Below, piece by piece: positions 16,648-25,558 of a stretch of 64,000 nt of DNA (within the stretch, counting starts at the first letter, position 1; each line of letters starts with the position of its first letter). The notes beneath the pieces were generated by a model. It was not told the DNA's origin and did no database searches. It worked only from the letters and a program-made list of their open reading frames with translations. The stretch comes from Pseudohongiella sp. O18. Lineage in GTDB: Bacteria > Pseudomonadota > Gammaproteobacteria > Pseudomonadales > Pseudohongiellaceae. The stretch spans positions 1,488,001 to 1,552,000 of the forward strand of contig NZ_JAJSAR010000001.1 of NCBI RefSeq assembly GCF_021729085.1, written 5' to 3'. A program made the position numbers and the translations under genes.

Positions 16648-17667
16648 TCAGGGCAGACGATAGACGCGCCGAGCGGTCTCATAGAACATGGCGTGCTTCT
16701 CGGATTCGGAAAAGTCGGCAACCATCTTTTTGAAGGCATTCCACACAACCGGATAGCTGACCGATAAGCGGTCTACCGGGAAATTGCTCTCGAACATGCA
16801 TCGCTCAGGCCCAAAACACTCAATAGTGTGCAGGTAGTATTTCCTCTGCCGGCGTACAAACTCGTCGGAATCTGGTGGACAATCCCGCTTATCCCAGCCA
16901 AAACCATTGTCTGGCATCGCCAGGCCGCCAAGCTTGGCAACAACGTTCGGATACCGGGACAGTCGCCGGATATCCTCCTTCCATTGCTGAAATATCGCGT
17001 CGCTGGCGTTTCGATAGATACCCACGCCGAGCGGCGTGCCAAAGTGATCGAGCACCAGAGTTGTGTCAGTGACGGCCTCTGCCAGGTCGCAGAAATCAAC
17101 ATTCTGATGGTGGTAGTGCCAGGTGTCGTAACTCAAGCCAAGTTCGCCCAGTATTCGCAATCCCTGCCGAAAATTCTCGCGACCATACAGATAGGGCAGT
17201 GCCTGCAGGGAAATGGTCAGGTCTTCAGGTCTTGCATCGCGTGCGCCAGCGAAGCGGACGCCCTTGAAAAGATCACCGGCGACCTGCTGATGAGTCTGAA
17301 TGATTTCTTTGAGCAGAGCCGGCTTGTCGCCCAATGTCAGGTCAATCTTGGCGACAATTCCATTGATGGCTGGTTGCTCTGTCTGCTGCTGACTCTTTCT
17401 GGCGATTTCCGTAATGACGCGGGTTTCGCCAAGTGACTGCCAGTGTGGCTCGGCCTCCTTGTCATAAAAGGCCCGGCATTCGATAAAAACGGTCTGTTTG
17501 ATGTTGTGGCCGCTGGCCGTGTCCTGCCATAAATCGTCGAGCAGGTAATCGCGGCCAAAACGTTTGCGCCACAGGTGATGGTGAGGGTCGATAATTGGCC
17601 GCTCAGGTTCGATGATGGGTTCGGTTACCTGAGCGAGCCAGGCATCGCTGCCGGGAGTTTCATTCAT
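16648..17667 (-). CDS. Amidohydrolase 2 family metal-dependent hydrolase
   Basis: A 339-residue TIM-barrel hydrolase of the amidohydrolase-2 group (COG3618, lactonase/TIM-barrel fold). The first metal-binding motif is IIDPHHHLW at residues 25-33, the middle strand signature is VLDHFGTPLG near residue 205, and the end of the barrel is CMFESNFPVDRLS near residue 290 with the Asp ligand. Members include sugar lactonases and decarboxylases, so the reaction is undefined. Its ATG lies inside the end of the upstream small membrane protein gene (eight-base overlap), so the two are co-translated. Confidence 0.87.
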   Translation of the reverse strand: MNETPGSDAWLAQVTEPIIEPERPIIDPHHHLWRKRFGRDYLLDDLWQDTASGHNIKQTVFIECRAFYDKEAEPHWQSLGETRVITEIARKSQQQTEQPAINGIVAKIDLTLGDKPALLKEIIQTHQQVAGDLFKGVRFAGARDARPEDLTISLQALPYLYGRENFRQGLRILGELGLSYDTWHYHHQNVDFCDLAEAVTDTTLVLDHFGTPLGVGIYRNASDAIFQQWKEDIRRLSRYPNVVAKLGGLAMPDNGFGWDKRDCPPDSDEFVRRQRKYYLHTIECFGPERCMFESNFPVDRLSVSYPVVWNAFKKMVADFSESEKHAMFYETARRVYRLP

Positions 17668-17935
17668 ACCAATAGTCTTTTCTAGGTTTCAGTGGCGCCA
17701 ACAGGAAATAGAATATCCAGGCGAACCAGGACAGAAAGATGATAGCCAGAACCCAGGCAAATTTTTCGCCTCCGGTTGTTTTATCCGAACTCAGGATGAT
17801 CAGAATCGGCAGTAACCAGATAAAGAAAAAGCCCAGCACGAACATCAGACCGATGCCAGCACCAATCAATGGCAGGGCCATGACTGCTAACACAGTGAAT
17901 ACGATGATGGTGCAAAGTGTCTTGATTACGTCCAT
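17660..17935 (-). CDS. Small PLDc_N-like inner-membrane protein
   Basis: A 91-residue protein with three hydrophobic segments (about residues 8-25, 27-48 and 60-82) ending in LAPLKPRKDYWYE. The pattern of two helices around a GGEKFAWVLAIIFLSWFAWIFYFLLAP stretch resembles the PLDc_N domain found alone or before cardiolipin synthases. Function unknown. It overlaps the amidohydrolase gene downstream by eight bases. The roughly 210 bases upstream, to the stop of the ThDP gene, hold no gene that I can see. Confidence 0.72.
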   Translation of the reverse strand: MDVIKTLCTIIVFTVLAVMALPLIGAGIGLMFVLGFFFIWLLPILIILSSDKTTGGEKFAWVLAIIFLSWFAWIFYFLLAPLKPRKDYWYE

Positions 17936-18149
17936 AGTCCGGGCTCCACTCAGGTTATTTCAATGATGGCATTCATACATTGCCTGAGATTTACTAAGCG
18001 AGATCCGTGCCAAAAATAAAAGTTATTAAAAACAATGATTTAATTGATACCAGGGGTTTGTGTTCAGCTGTCGTCAGCGCCAAAATTTAGCGAATTCGAC
18101 GATATGTTAGTCAGCGTAACACAAGCCCCTGTCACCGCTTTGTTCCAGA

Positions 18150-19703
18150 TCAATACACCGCCTGAATCAGGAATGGACCCGGTGTCGCATTGGCCTTTTG
18201 CAGCAACTTGACGAATTCGTCAGCTGTGGTTGCTTTGGCGGCCGGGACACCAAAGCTCTCAGAGAGTTTGGTCCAGTCAATTTCCGGGTTCCCGATGTCA
18301 AACAGGCTTTCTGCGATTGGTCCGACCTCGGTCACGCCAAGTCGGCCATATTCGATATTCAGGATATTGTATTTGCGGTTGGCAAATATCACTGTCGTGA
18401 CGTTCAACTGCTCGCGTGCCTGCGTCCAGAGGCTCTGGATGGTGTAGGCAGCGCCGCCATCGCCCAGCAGTGCCACAACACGTCGGTCCGGGCATGCCAG
18501 TGCTGCGCCGGTGGCGACCGGGCTGCCCTGGCCGATAGAGCCACCGGTCAGGCTCAACCAGCTGTGCGGTGCAGCGCCCTGACACACCGGGTGTGCCGCA
18601 TTGCCTGGGCCAGAATCGGTTGCCACGATTGCGTCTTCCGGCAAGGTTGCGGCAACGGCCTGCAACATATTGCGCATGCTCATCTCACCGCTCGGCAGTC
18701 CCATATCTACACGCTGCAGGCGGCGCGCCTCGGACTTCTCTGCGCCTGTCAGCTCGGCCAGCTGATTGAGCGCATCCAGGGCGTCCTCCTCAATACGGGC
18801 CAGTGTGTGTACCTGACACCCTTCAGGCACCAGCCGGCTGGGAGTGGTGCGATAGGCAAAGAAGCTGGCGGGGGTTTGACCACCGACCAGAATCAGGTGC
18901 TTGACCTCGGCGAATGAAGCCAGAATGTGCTCCGGGAAATACGGCATGCGCTCGACATCAATCCGGCCAGCACCGCCATCGACGCGCGCCGGAAAAGTGC
19001 CGGTCATGATGCGGCAACCTGTCTTGGCTGCGATTTTACCTGCCTGCTCCAGCGACTCGGGACGCGCCGCGTCGTGCTCAAGAATCATCACACAGGACTC
19101 GCCACTGCGCAGAACCTCGGCAATCCGTGCGGCCTGGCTGTTGTCAATTCGCGACCGTGATGGCAGACCATTGGGGATGGACGGACCGGGCGAATCGCCC
19201 CAGGCCGCATCGGCGCCAAGGATCAGTGTTGAAATCTGGCCTTGGGAACCAGGCGTGGCGCGCAGGCTTGCCGTGTACGCTTCTGCACCGTCTTTGGCCA
19301 GTGTGTCGGCAGTACTGCATGACTTGATCCAGCAGGAGAAGTTGCGTGCCAGGGTATCGATGTCGGAGGTCAGTGGCGCGTCGTAACCAATATGAAATTG
19401 CGGGTGATTGCCGACCAGGTTGATGATGGGGGTGCCAGCCTTGCGTGCGTTATGCAGATTGGCGATACCATTGGCAAGACCTGGGCCCAGATGCAGCAGC
19501 GTGGCGGCTGGTTTTCCGGTCATGCGTCCGTAGCCATCAGCGGCTCCGGTGCAGACACCCTCGAACAGTGCCAGCACGCTGCGCATGCGCGGTACCTGAT
19601 CCAGTGCCTGAACCAGATGCATTTCGGATGTGCCCGGGTTGGCAAGACAAAGTTCGACGCCGCACTCGGCAAGGGTTTCAATCAGGGCTCTGGCACCATT
19701 CAT
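18150..19703 (-). CDS. Thiamine-diphosphate-dependent enzyme, acetolactate synthase large-subunit-like
   Basis: A 517-residue protein with the three-domain pyruvate oxidase/decarboxylase fold. The ThDP-activating Glu is in LFEGVCTGAADGYGRM near residue 48. The central nucleotide-binding-like domain follows, and the pyrophosphate motif GDGGAAYTIQSLWTQA near residue 415 leads to ANRKYNILNIEYGR. The shape fits the group loosely annotated as acetolactate synthase large subunit or benzoylformate-decarboxylase-like. No ilvN small subunit or ilvC is adjacent, so it is unlikely to be the biosynthetic acetolactate synthase; a 2-keto acid decarboxylase or an oxalyl-CoA/sulfo-type role is equally possible. 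Confidence 0.82.
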   Translation of the reverse strand: MNGARALIETLAECGVELCLANPGTSEMHLVQALDQVPRMRSVLALFEGVCTGAADGYGRMTGKPAATLLHLGPGLANGIANLHNARKAGTPIINLVGNHPQFHIGYDAPLTSDIDTLARNFSCWIKSCSTADTLAKDGAEAYTASLRATPGSQGQISTLILGADAAWGDSPGPSIPNGLPSRSRIDNSQAARIAEVLRSGESCVMILEHDAARPESLEQAGKIAAKTGCRIMTGTFPARVDGGAGRIDVERMPYFPEHILASFAEVKHLILVGGQTPASFFAYRTTPSRLVPEGCQVHTLARIEEDALDALNQLAELTGAEKSEARRLQRVDMGLPSGEMSMRNMLQAVAATLPEDAIVATDSGPGNAAHPVCQGAAPHSWLSLTGGSIGQGSPVATGAALACPDRRVVALLGDGGAAYTIQSLWTQAREQLNVTTVIFANRKYNILNIEYGRLGVTEVGPIAESLFDIGNPEIDWTKLSESFGVPAAKATTADEFVKLLQKANATPGPFLIQAVY

Positions 19704-19945
19704 GGCCGGGTCTCCACAGTTCTATTTGTCAATAATTGTAATGATTAGCCGGCTATCATAGGCATACACAGGCTCAACGGCAAGGCGAACACCCGCTCGT
19801 TCTGACATTTGCTGGTTGATTGCCGCAGTTTCTTTGATATGATCGCGACAACGAATACAACAACGCTGGCTGATCATTGATTTTCTTACATTCCGACCAC
19901 CAAGCCCTGCCGGGCAACTCTCAAATCGCCTCGGCGAGCGGCCCT

Positions 19946-21259
19946 GTGGTGCACTCATTCCCATTGCCAGTTTTACTCCTGCTACTGACCATGATGCTGA
20001 TGCTTGCGCAGGGTGCCGCACATGCACAGCCCACGATTGAAAATCGGCAGGACATCCAGGTACCGAACAATCTGAACCAGCTTGAGTTCTATCTGATTAC
20101 TGTCGATGTTGGCGCCAATGTCTGGGATAACTTCGGCCATACTGCCCTGCGTGTTGTCGACAACACGACCAACACCGACCTGATCTTCAACTGGGGGCTG
20201 TTCGATACCAGCATTGGCAATCTGCGGTTTGCCGCCAATTTTGCGCGCGGCATCATGAATTATCAGTTGGGCGTGGCACCACCAGCCTGGGAACTGGGCC
20301 GCTATCAGGCCGAGGGGCGCAGCGTATGGCAGGACAGACTGCGCCTGACAGCAGAGCAAAAACGCACGCTGTATCAGCGCCTGGCCTGGAATCTGCGGCC
20401 CGAAAACATCAGCTACGACTACGAGTATTTTTTCGATAACTGCACGACCCGGGTGCGGGACTATCTGGACGAAGCACTGGGCGGGGCGCTGTCAAATCAG
20501 ACCCAGGTTCTCGGTCAGCGAACGTTTCGCGACGAAGTGGTCGATCACTACGCCAGCGTGCCGGTAATAGCTTTCTCGCTGAATATTCTGATGAACGGCA
20601 ATATTGATGAGCGCATGACGCAGTGGCAGCGAATGTTCCTGCCCTTGCAATTACGTGAGCAGCTGCTGCGTCTGGGCATGATTGAGGAATCAGAGACGGT
20701 CATGTCGTTTGCGCCGCCCGAAGCCGGGCCAAGCGCCAACCTGATCAGCCTGCTGCTGGCGTTGCCGATGCTGCTGTTGCTGTTCAGTGTGAGACGCGCC
20801 TCGATTGCATCATTCTCAAGTCAGCCCGGTTTTGCGCTGCGTGCGCCCGCCATCAGTTATCGTCTGCTTGGATTGCTGGGGCTGATAATCGCACTGTTCA
20901 GTGGTGTCTATGGTCTGATCATGAGCCTGGGCTGGTGGTTATCCAGCCATCAGGACGTGCACGGCAATTTGAACCTGCTGCTGTTCTGGCCCACGGATCT
21001 GCTGGGGCTGGGAGTGGCGTTCAGTTGGCTGCTGAAAGGTCAGGCCTATACGCTTAGCAGCACTCGCCAACAGTTTGTAACTGCCTACCTGGTGCTGCAC
21101 CTGCTGGCGGCATTGGTCTACCTGGTGATGGCACTGTTCGGGCTGGGCGGTCAGCACCTGGGTTCAATTGCCTTATACGTGCTGCCACCACTGATTCTTT
21201 ACGCGCTGGTTGTCATGATCGCCGGCATGCGGCCAATTCGTTCATTCCGCTGGAGCTGA
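19946..21259 (+). CDS. DUF4105 membrane protein with periplasmic N-terminal domain
   Basis: About 437 residues. A signal-like segment (PVLLLLLTMMLMLAQGAAHAQ) precedes a periplasmic domain with NVWDNFGHTALRVVD and the Cys motif YDYEYFFDNCTTRVRDYLDE, both marks of the DUF4105/Lnb N-terminal domain. Such domains resemble NlpC/P60-type cysteine enzymes, with Cys and His conserved. Four or five membrane helices follow (about residues 255-435). The frame extends back to a TTG at 19877, but GTG codons at 19946 and 19949 give a normal signal peptide; the start is not certain. It is convergent with uppP and separated by 22 bases. Confidence 0.75.
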   Translation: MVHSFPLPVLLLLLTMMLMLAQGAAHAQPTIENRQDIQVPNNLNQLEFYLITVDVGANVWDNFGHTALRVVDNTTNTDLIFNWGLFDTSIGNLRFAANFARGIMNYQLGVAPPAWELGRYQAEGRSVWQDRLRLTAEQKRTLYQRLAWNLRPENISYDYEYFFDNCTTRVRDYLDEALGGALSNQTQVLGQRTFRDEVVDHYASVPVIAFSLNILMNGNIDERMTQWQRMFLPLQLREQLLRLGMIEESETVMSFAPPEAGPSANLISLLLALPMLLLLFSVRRASIASFSSQPGFALRAPAISYRLLGLLGLIIALFSGVYGLIMSLGWWLSSHQDVHGNLNLLLFWPTDLLGLGVAFSWLLKGQAYTLSSTRQQFVTAYLVLHLLAALVYLVMALFGLGGQHLGSIALYVLPPLILYALVVMIAGMRPIRSFRWS

Positions 21260-21281
21260 GGGAGGCGCTGTTGCGTCCCGC

Positions 21282-22079
21282 CTAGATGAAGAAATAAATC
21301 AGCAGCAGACCCAGCACGATCCGGTAGATGACAAACGGCTGCATGCCAATGCGGTTGATGAATGCAAGAAAGAAGTGAATGCACAGATAGGCGCTTATGC
21401 CCGAGAGTATCGTGCCCGTTGCCAGTGCGCCGTAGGCGATGGTCTGCTCAGACTTCAGCAGTTCATAAGTCTGCAGTGCCGTCGCAATCACAATCACTGG
21501 GATCGACAACAAAAACGAGAAGCGCGACGCCGCATCACGGCTCATGCCCAGCATCAACCCGGCTGTCATGGTGATGCCGGATCGAGAGGTGCCGGGAAAT
21601 AAGGCGACCGCCTGAGCAAACCCGATAAATGCCACATCCCGCCAGCGCAGCTGGTACTCAGTCCGGATGCCGCGGTGACGCCAGTCCACCCATCCCAGAA
21701 TCACCCCAAAAACAATCAGGCCTGCAGCCAGGTAAAGAGGTGAGCGAAGCACTGTCTCGATGGTGTCGTTTAGCAGCAGCCCAGCCAGGCCAACCGGGAT
21801 TGTACCCAGTAATACTGCCCAGGCCAGCCGACTATTCGCATCCAGCTGGCGCGTGCGCAGAGATCCGAGCCACGCCAGCGCCATGACCCACAGTTCCTGG
21901 CGGAAGTAGATGACGACTGCAGCCAGGCTGCCGAAATGAAGGGCAACATCAAAGACCAGGCCCTGATCCTGCCAGCCAGTGACAATGGGTACCAGGATCA
22001 GGTGCGCTGAGCTCGATACCGGCAGGAATTCAGTAACGCCCTGGACGACAGCCAGTATCAGGATTTGCAGCCAATCCAT
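21282..22079 (-). CDS. uppP: Undecaprenyl-diphosphatase
   Basis: A 265-residue polytopic membrane protein (BacA/UppP), which dephosphorylates undecaprenyl pyrophosphate to recycle the lipid carrier for peptidoglycan and other envelope polymers. The signature VQGVTEFLPVSSSAHLIL lies at residues 10-27 with the catalytic Glu, and the second motif FPGTSRSGITMTAGLMLG near residue 160 carries the catalytic Arg and Ser. The ATG at 22079 gives the normal MDWLQILILA start, whereas an in-frame upstream start would add 17 polar residues. It is transcribed alone on this strand, divergent from the acyl-CoA dehydrogenase operon. Confidence 0.95.
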   Translation of the reverse strand: MDWLQILILAVVQGVTEFLPVSSSAHLILVPIVTGWQDQGLVFDVALHFGSLAAVVIYFRQELWVMALAWLGSLRTRQLDANSRLAWAVLLGTIPVGLAGLLLNDTIETVLRSPLYLAAGLIVFGVILGWVDWRHRGIRTEYQLRWRDVAFIGFAQAVALFPGTSRSGITMTAGLMLGMSRDAASRFSFLLSIPVIVIATALQTYELLKSEQTIAYGALATGTILSGISAYLCIHFFLAFINRIGMQPFVIYRIVLGLLLIYFFI

Positions 22080-22240
22080 TGTAGTACCCGATGTGGTGAT
22101 GCCAAGGCCCGCATTATGCGCGATCGACATGACAGGTCAAGCCGCCAGACGGGTAATAAATTTACAGAGCAACTGTTCGTCTTTTCGTTTTCAAGCCTCG
22201 GCAAAAGTGGTAAAGTCGGTTTCCCTGTTGCGTCAGATGA

Positions 22241-22260
22241 TCACCCCATCCTGGGGGTGA
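22241..22260 (+). other. Small hairpin in the leader of the first dehydrogenase operon
   Basis: TCACCCC at 22241-22247 pairs with GGGGTGA at 22254-22260 over a six-base loop, 43 bases before the GTG start at 22303. No T run follows. It could be a leader hairpin or an operator; its significance is unproven. Confidence 0.3.
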
Positions 22261-22302
22261 GCGGGCAACTAGTTGAATTATATAGTTTTCAGGAGAATCC
22301 CT

Positions 22303-23502
22303 GTGAATGCTGATTTCACTGCAGAAGAACTAGAGTTTCAAAAAGAGGTTCGTCAGTTTTTGGAAGCTGAGTTCCCGAAGGACATCAAGCACAAGGTCGA
22401 TAACGGCATTCGCCTGGAAAAAGATGACTACGTGCGATGGCAGAAAATCCTTTATAAAAAGGGCTGGGTAGCACCCAACTGGCCAGTTGAGTACGGCGGT
22501 ACCGGCTGGAACCCCACCCAGAAGTACATTTTCGCCATGGAGATGGGCCTGTACGGTGCCATGGAGCCGGTTGCCTTCGGCATGAAGATGGTGGCACCGG
22601 TAATCTACAGCTTCGGCAATGAAGAGCAGAAAAAGCGTTTCCTCCCTGATATTCTGGCAAGCAACGTCTGGTGGTGTCAGGGTTACTCCGAACCCAATGC
22701 CGGTTCCGACCTGGCGTCACTGAAAACCACCGCGGTGCGTGACGGTGACCACTACATAGTCAACGGCACCAAAACCTGGACGACGCTCGGTCAGCATGCA
22801 GACTGGATATTCTGCCTGGTGCGTACCGACTCAACGGTGAAAAAGCAGGAAGGCATCAGCTTCCTGTTGATTGACATGAAAACGCCTGGCATCAAGGTAT
22901 CTCCTATCGTGTTGCTGGACGGCGAACCCGAAGTCAACGAAGTACACTTCGACAATGTTCGAGTGCCAGCTGAGAATCTGATCGGTGAAGAGAACAAGGG
23001 CTGGACTTACGCCAAGGTCCTGCTGACGCACGAGCGTACCAATATTGCCCAGGTTCCCAACTCCAAACTGAAACTGCGCAAACTGCACAATCTGGCTGCC
23101 AACACCCCTGATGGCAACGGTGGCACTCTGCTGGACGATCCCGTGTTTGCCCGCAAGCTGGCTGAGGTGGATATTCAGGTGCTGGCGCTGGAGTTCGCAG
23201 AGCTGCGCACGCTGGCTGCCGTGAGTGTCGGCAAGGCACCGGGCCCAGAGTCGTCCATCCTCAAGATTGTTGGAACCGAGGCGACGCAGTTCATCGATGA
23301 ACTTTATATGGAAGTGGCAGCCTACCATTGCATGCCACATGTCCCCGAGCAGTTCACCGAAGGCTTTGAAGGTGAGCGGGTTGCCAAGGGGACGCTGGCG
23401 TCATCTGCCAATGTCTACTTCAATAATCGCAAGAAGTCGATCTACGGTGGATCCAACGAGGTCCAGAAAAACATTATCAGCAAAGCGGTACTGGGTCTGT
23501 AA
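22303..23502 (+). CDS. Acyl-CoA dehydrogenase, large (catalytic) subunit of a paired enzyme
   Basis: A 399-residue FAD-dependent acyl-CoA dehydrogenase. The core contains WCQGYSEPNAGSDLASLKTTA near residue 125, NGTKTWTTLGQHADWIFCLVRT near residue 151, and KSIYGGSNEVQKNIISKAVLGL at the end. The usual catalytic Glu of the YEGT motif is Gly here; Glu244 in LLTHERTNIAQ is well placed to act as base instead, as in isovaleryl-CoA-dehydrogenase-type and mycobacterial two-subunit enzymes. The start is GTG at 22303, seven bases after AGGAG; the frame upstream is non-coding. The second subunit gene follows after 41 bases. Substrate not readable; branched or modified acyl chains are plausible. Confidence 0.9.
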   Translation: MNADFTAEELEFQKEVRQFLEAEFPKDIKHKVDNGIRLEKDDYVRWQKILYKKGWVAPNWPVEYGGTGWNPTQKYIFAMEMGLYGAMEPVAFGMKMVAPVIYSFGNEEQKKRFLPDILASNVWWCQGYSEPNAGSDLASLKTTAVRDGDHYIVNGTKTWTTLGQHADWIFCLVRTDSTVKKQEGISFLLIDMKTPGIKVSPIVLLDGEPEVNEVHFDNVRVPAENLIGEENKGWTYAKVLLTHERTNIAQVPNSKLKLRKLHNLAANTPDGNGGTLLDDPVFARKLAEVDIQVLALEFAELRTLAAVSVGKAPGPESSILKIVGTEATQFIDELYMEVAAYHCMPHVPEQFTEGFEGERVAKGTLASSANVYFNNRKKSIYGGSNEVQKNIISKAVLGL

Positions 23503-23543
23503 CAGCACGCGGACCTGTCAACTGACATCAAGAGGAACAGCTA

Positions 23544-24677
23544 GTGGATTTTTCTTACAGTGATGAGCAGCAGATGCTGCAGGACAGCGTGCAGAAATTC
23601 GTAATGAGCCAGTACGACTTCGATACGCGTCGCAAGTATTTGGAAAGTGAAAAAGGGTTCAGTGATGAAGCCTGGAACCTGTTTGCCGAGCTCGGCTGGC
23701 TGACCGTGCCATTCAAGGAAGAGGATGGCGGTTTCGGTGGCTCGGCAGTTGATCTGATGGTGGTGATGGAAGAGTTCGGCAAAGGCATGGTCGTCGAGCC
23801 GTTCATCCCGACTGGTGTCATCAGCGGTGGCCTGATTACTGACCTTGGCAGCGCCGAGCAGAAAGAGGCGCTGATTGGGGCCATCATGGAAGGCAGCCTG
23901 CAACTCGCAACAGCCTATGCAGAGGCAGACAGCCGTTACAATCTGGCAGCAGTCGGAACCACAGCCACAAAAAGTGGTGATGACTATGTGCTCAATGGCA
24001 CCAAGATCCAGGTGTTGAATGGACCCGCGGCCGACAAACTGCTGGTCGTTGCCCGCACCGCCGGCGGCCAATTCGACCGTGACGGTATCTCTGTATTCAT
24101 TGTTGATGCGACTGCAGCTGGCATCAGCAAGCGCGAGTACACCAATGTGGATGGCCATCGCGCAGCAGAAATTCATCTGAAAGATGTCAAGGTGGCTGCA
24201 TCTGCGCTGCTGGGCGCAGAGGGTGCGGCGCTGCCGGCGCTGGAAGCAGCCATTGACCGTGCAACTCTTGCCGTGGGTGCGGAAGCGGTCGGTGCCATGG
24301 ACAGTCTGCTGAAGAAAACCGTTGAATATGCCAAGACGCGTAAACAGTTTGGCGTAGCCATCGGCACCTTCCAGGCATTGCAGCACCGCATGTCGGAAAT
24401 GTTTATCGAGTGTCAGCTGGCGCGTTCCATCGTGATCATGGCTGCGATGAAGCTCGATAGTTCAGCATCAGTGCAGGAAAAGGCAAAAGCCGTTTCCGCT
24501 GCCAAGAGCCGTGTCGGCCGCGCTATTCGTAAAGTCGGTCAGGAGGCTGTACAGATTCATGGTGGTATCGCCGTGACCGATGAACTGGACGTAGGCCATT
24601 ACTTCAAGCGTGTCACCACGATTGAACACCTGTTTGGCAATACCGACTTCCACACATTGCGTTACGCCAGGCTGTAA
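23544..24677 (+). CDS. Acyl-CoA dehydrogenase, small subunit of a paired enzyme
   Basis: A 377-residue acyl-CoA dehydrogenase-fold protein starting at GTG 23544 after AGAGGA. It begins MDFSYSDEQQMLQDSVQKF and carries the FAD-contacting YAKTRKQFGVAIGTFQALQHR segment near residue 263 and QIHGGIAVTDELDVGHYFKR near residue 335. No Glu occurs in the YEGT position or in the alternative position, so catalysis probably depends on the partner encoded just upstream. This large-plus-small arrangement matches heterotetrameric dehydrogenases known from steroid side-chain degradation. It is followed by a strong terminator, separating it from the histidine phosphatase gene. Confidence 0.88.
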   Translation: MDFSYSDEQQMLQDSVQKFVMSQYDFDTRRKYLESEKGFSDEAWNLFAELGWLTVPFKEEDGGFGGSAVDLMVVMEEFGKGMVVEPFIPTGVISGGLITDLGSAEQKEALIGAIMEGSLQLATAYAEADSRYNLAAVGTTATKSGDDYVLNGTKIQVLNGPAADKLLVVARTAGGQFDRDGISVFIVDATAAGISKREYTNVDGHRAAEIHLKDVKVAASALLGAEGAALPALEAAIDRATLAVGAEAVGAMDSLLKKTVEYAKTRKQFGVAIGTFQALQHRMSEMFIECQLARSIVIMAAMKLDSSASVQEKAKAVSAAKSRVGRAIRKVGQEAVQIHGGIAVTDELDVGHYFKRVTTIEHLFGNTDFHTLRYARL

Positions 24678-24701
24678 TACGACCAGGGCAGATTGACACA
24701 T

Positions 24702-24736
24702 AACGGGGCTGCGCATTGATGCTATGCCCCGTTTTT
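24702..24736 (+). terminator. Rho-independent terminator after the first dehydrogenase pair
   Basis: AACGGGGC at 24702-24709 pairs with GCCCCGTT at 24726-24733 and runs into TTTTT. It begins 25 bases after the stop codon and overlaps an upstream in-frame ATG of the next reading frame, which argues that the true start of that gene lies further on. Confidence 0.85.
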
Positions 24737-24822
24737 ATTTGTATGCTATTTTTCATGCCGTAATTTGCAGGCAGCGACTCGATGGCGTGCATTCGGGCGA
24801 CAGCAACAGGGCAGGACAGGGA

Positions 24823-25530
24823 TTGAGCGAACTCATTCTGGTGCGACACGGGCAGGCGTCATTTGGTGCCGCGTCTTACGACAATTTGAGTGATCTTGGA
24901 AGGCAGCAGGTGCAGGTGCTCTGCAGTCACTGGCAGGCGCTCGGCGAGCAATTCGATCATGTTTACGCGGGCGATCTGCAGCGCCAGCAACAGACCGCCG
25001 AATTGCTGCTGCCGGTAGTCAGTGACACGCAGATCAAAGTGCAAAGCGGCCTCAATGAATATAATGGGGAGCCCTTGCTGCGACTCTACCTGCGCGACCA
25101 TGCCCGTAATGAAGGTTACGATGTGCAGCAGGGAGCGTTGACGAAGGATCGCAAATTGTTCCAGCTGGTGCTGGAGGCGGCCAGTCGTCACTGGATTGCC
25201 GGAACGCTTCGGGCCGCTGGACCAGACGATGCCGATTTCGAACCCTGGCTTGATTTCAAGCAACGCGTTCATGACACACTGACCGAGCTGATGGCGCGAC
25301 ATTCCAGAGGCAGTCGCGTGCTGCTGGCCACCTCGGGAGGTGTCATTGCGAGCGCTGTGCAACGAGCGCTGGATTTGCCAGACAGTCGCACCGTGGAAAC
25401 CAACTGGATGGTGCTAAACAGTGCCGTCACACGGCTGGTGTATGGCCGCGGCAAGGTATCGCTGGGAAGCTTTAATTCCGTGGCCCACCTTGAAACGCCG
25501 GCCCACCAGAAGCTGGTGACTTTCCGTTAA
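24823..25530 (+). CDS. Histidine phosphatase (phosphoglycerate mutase-like) family protein
   Basis: A 235-residue protein of the histidine phosphatase superfamily. The catalytic signature LILVRHGQASFG is at residues 4-15, an acidic/basic pair follows in VYAGDLQRQQQTAEL near residue 47, and the second His is expected in the LATSGGVIAS segment near residue 167, where His is not seen: the usual GHG/THG is TSG. The TTG at 24823 after AGGACAGGG is preferred; the longer ATG start at 24724 lies inside the terminator. These proteins remove phosphate from small molecules or proteins. The kinase-fold gene follows after 28 bases. Confidence 0.82.
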   Translation: MSELILVRHGQASFGAASYDNLSDLGRQQVQVLCSHWQALGEQFDHVYAGDLQRQQQTAELLLPVVSDTQIKVQSGLNEYNGEPLLRLYLRDHARNEGYDVQQGALTKDRKLFQLVLEAASRHWIAGTLRAAGPDDADFEPWLDFKQRVHDTLTELMARHSRGSRVLLATSGGVIASAVQRALDLPDSRTVETNWMVLNSAVTRLVYGRGKVSLGSFNSVAHLETPAHQKLVTFR

Positions 25531-25558
25531 ATACAACAGAACAAAAAAGGGATCTGCA

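Noticed and set aside
24724-24822. N-terminal extension of the histidine phosphatase from an ATG at 24724
   Set aside because: It lies within the terminator hairpin and has no ribosome site; the TTG at 24823 starts directly at the conserved domain.
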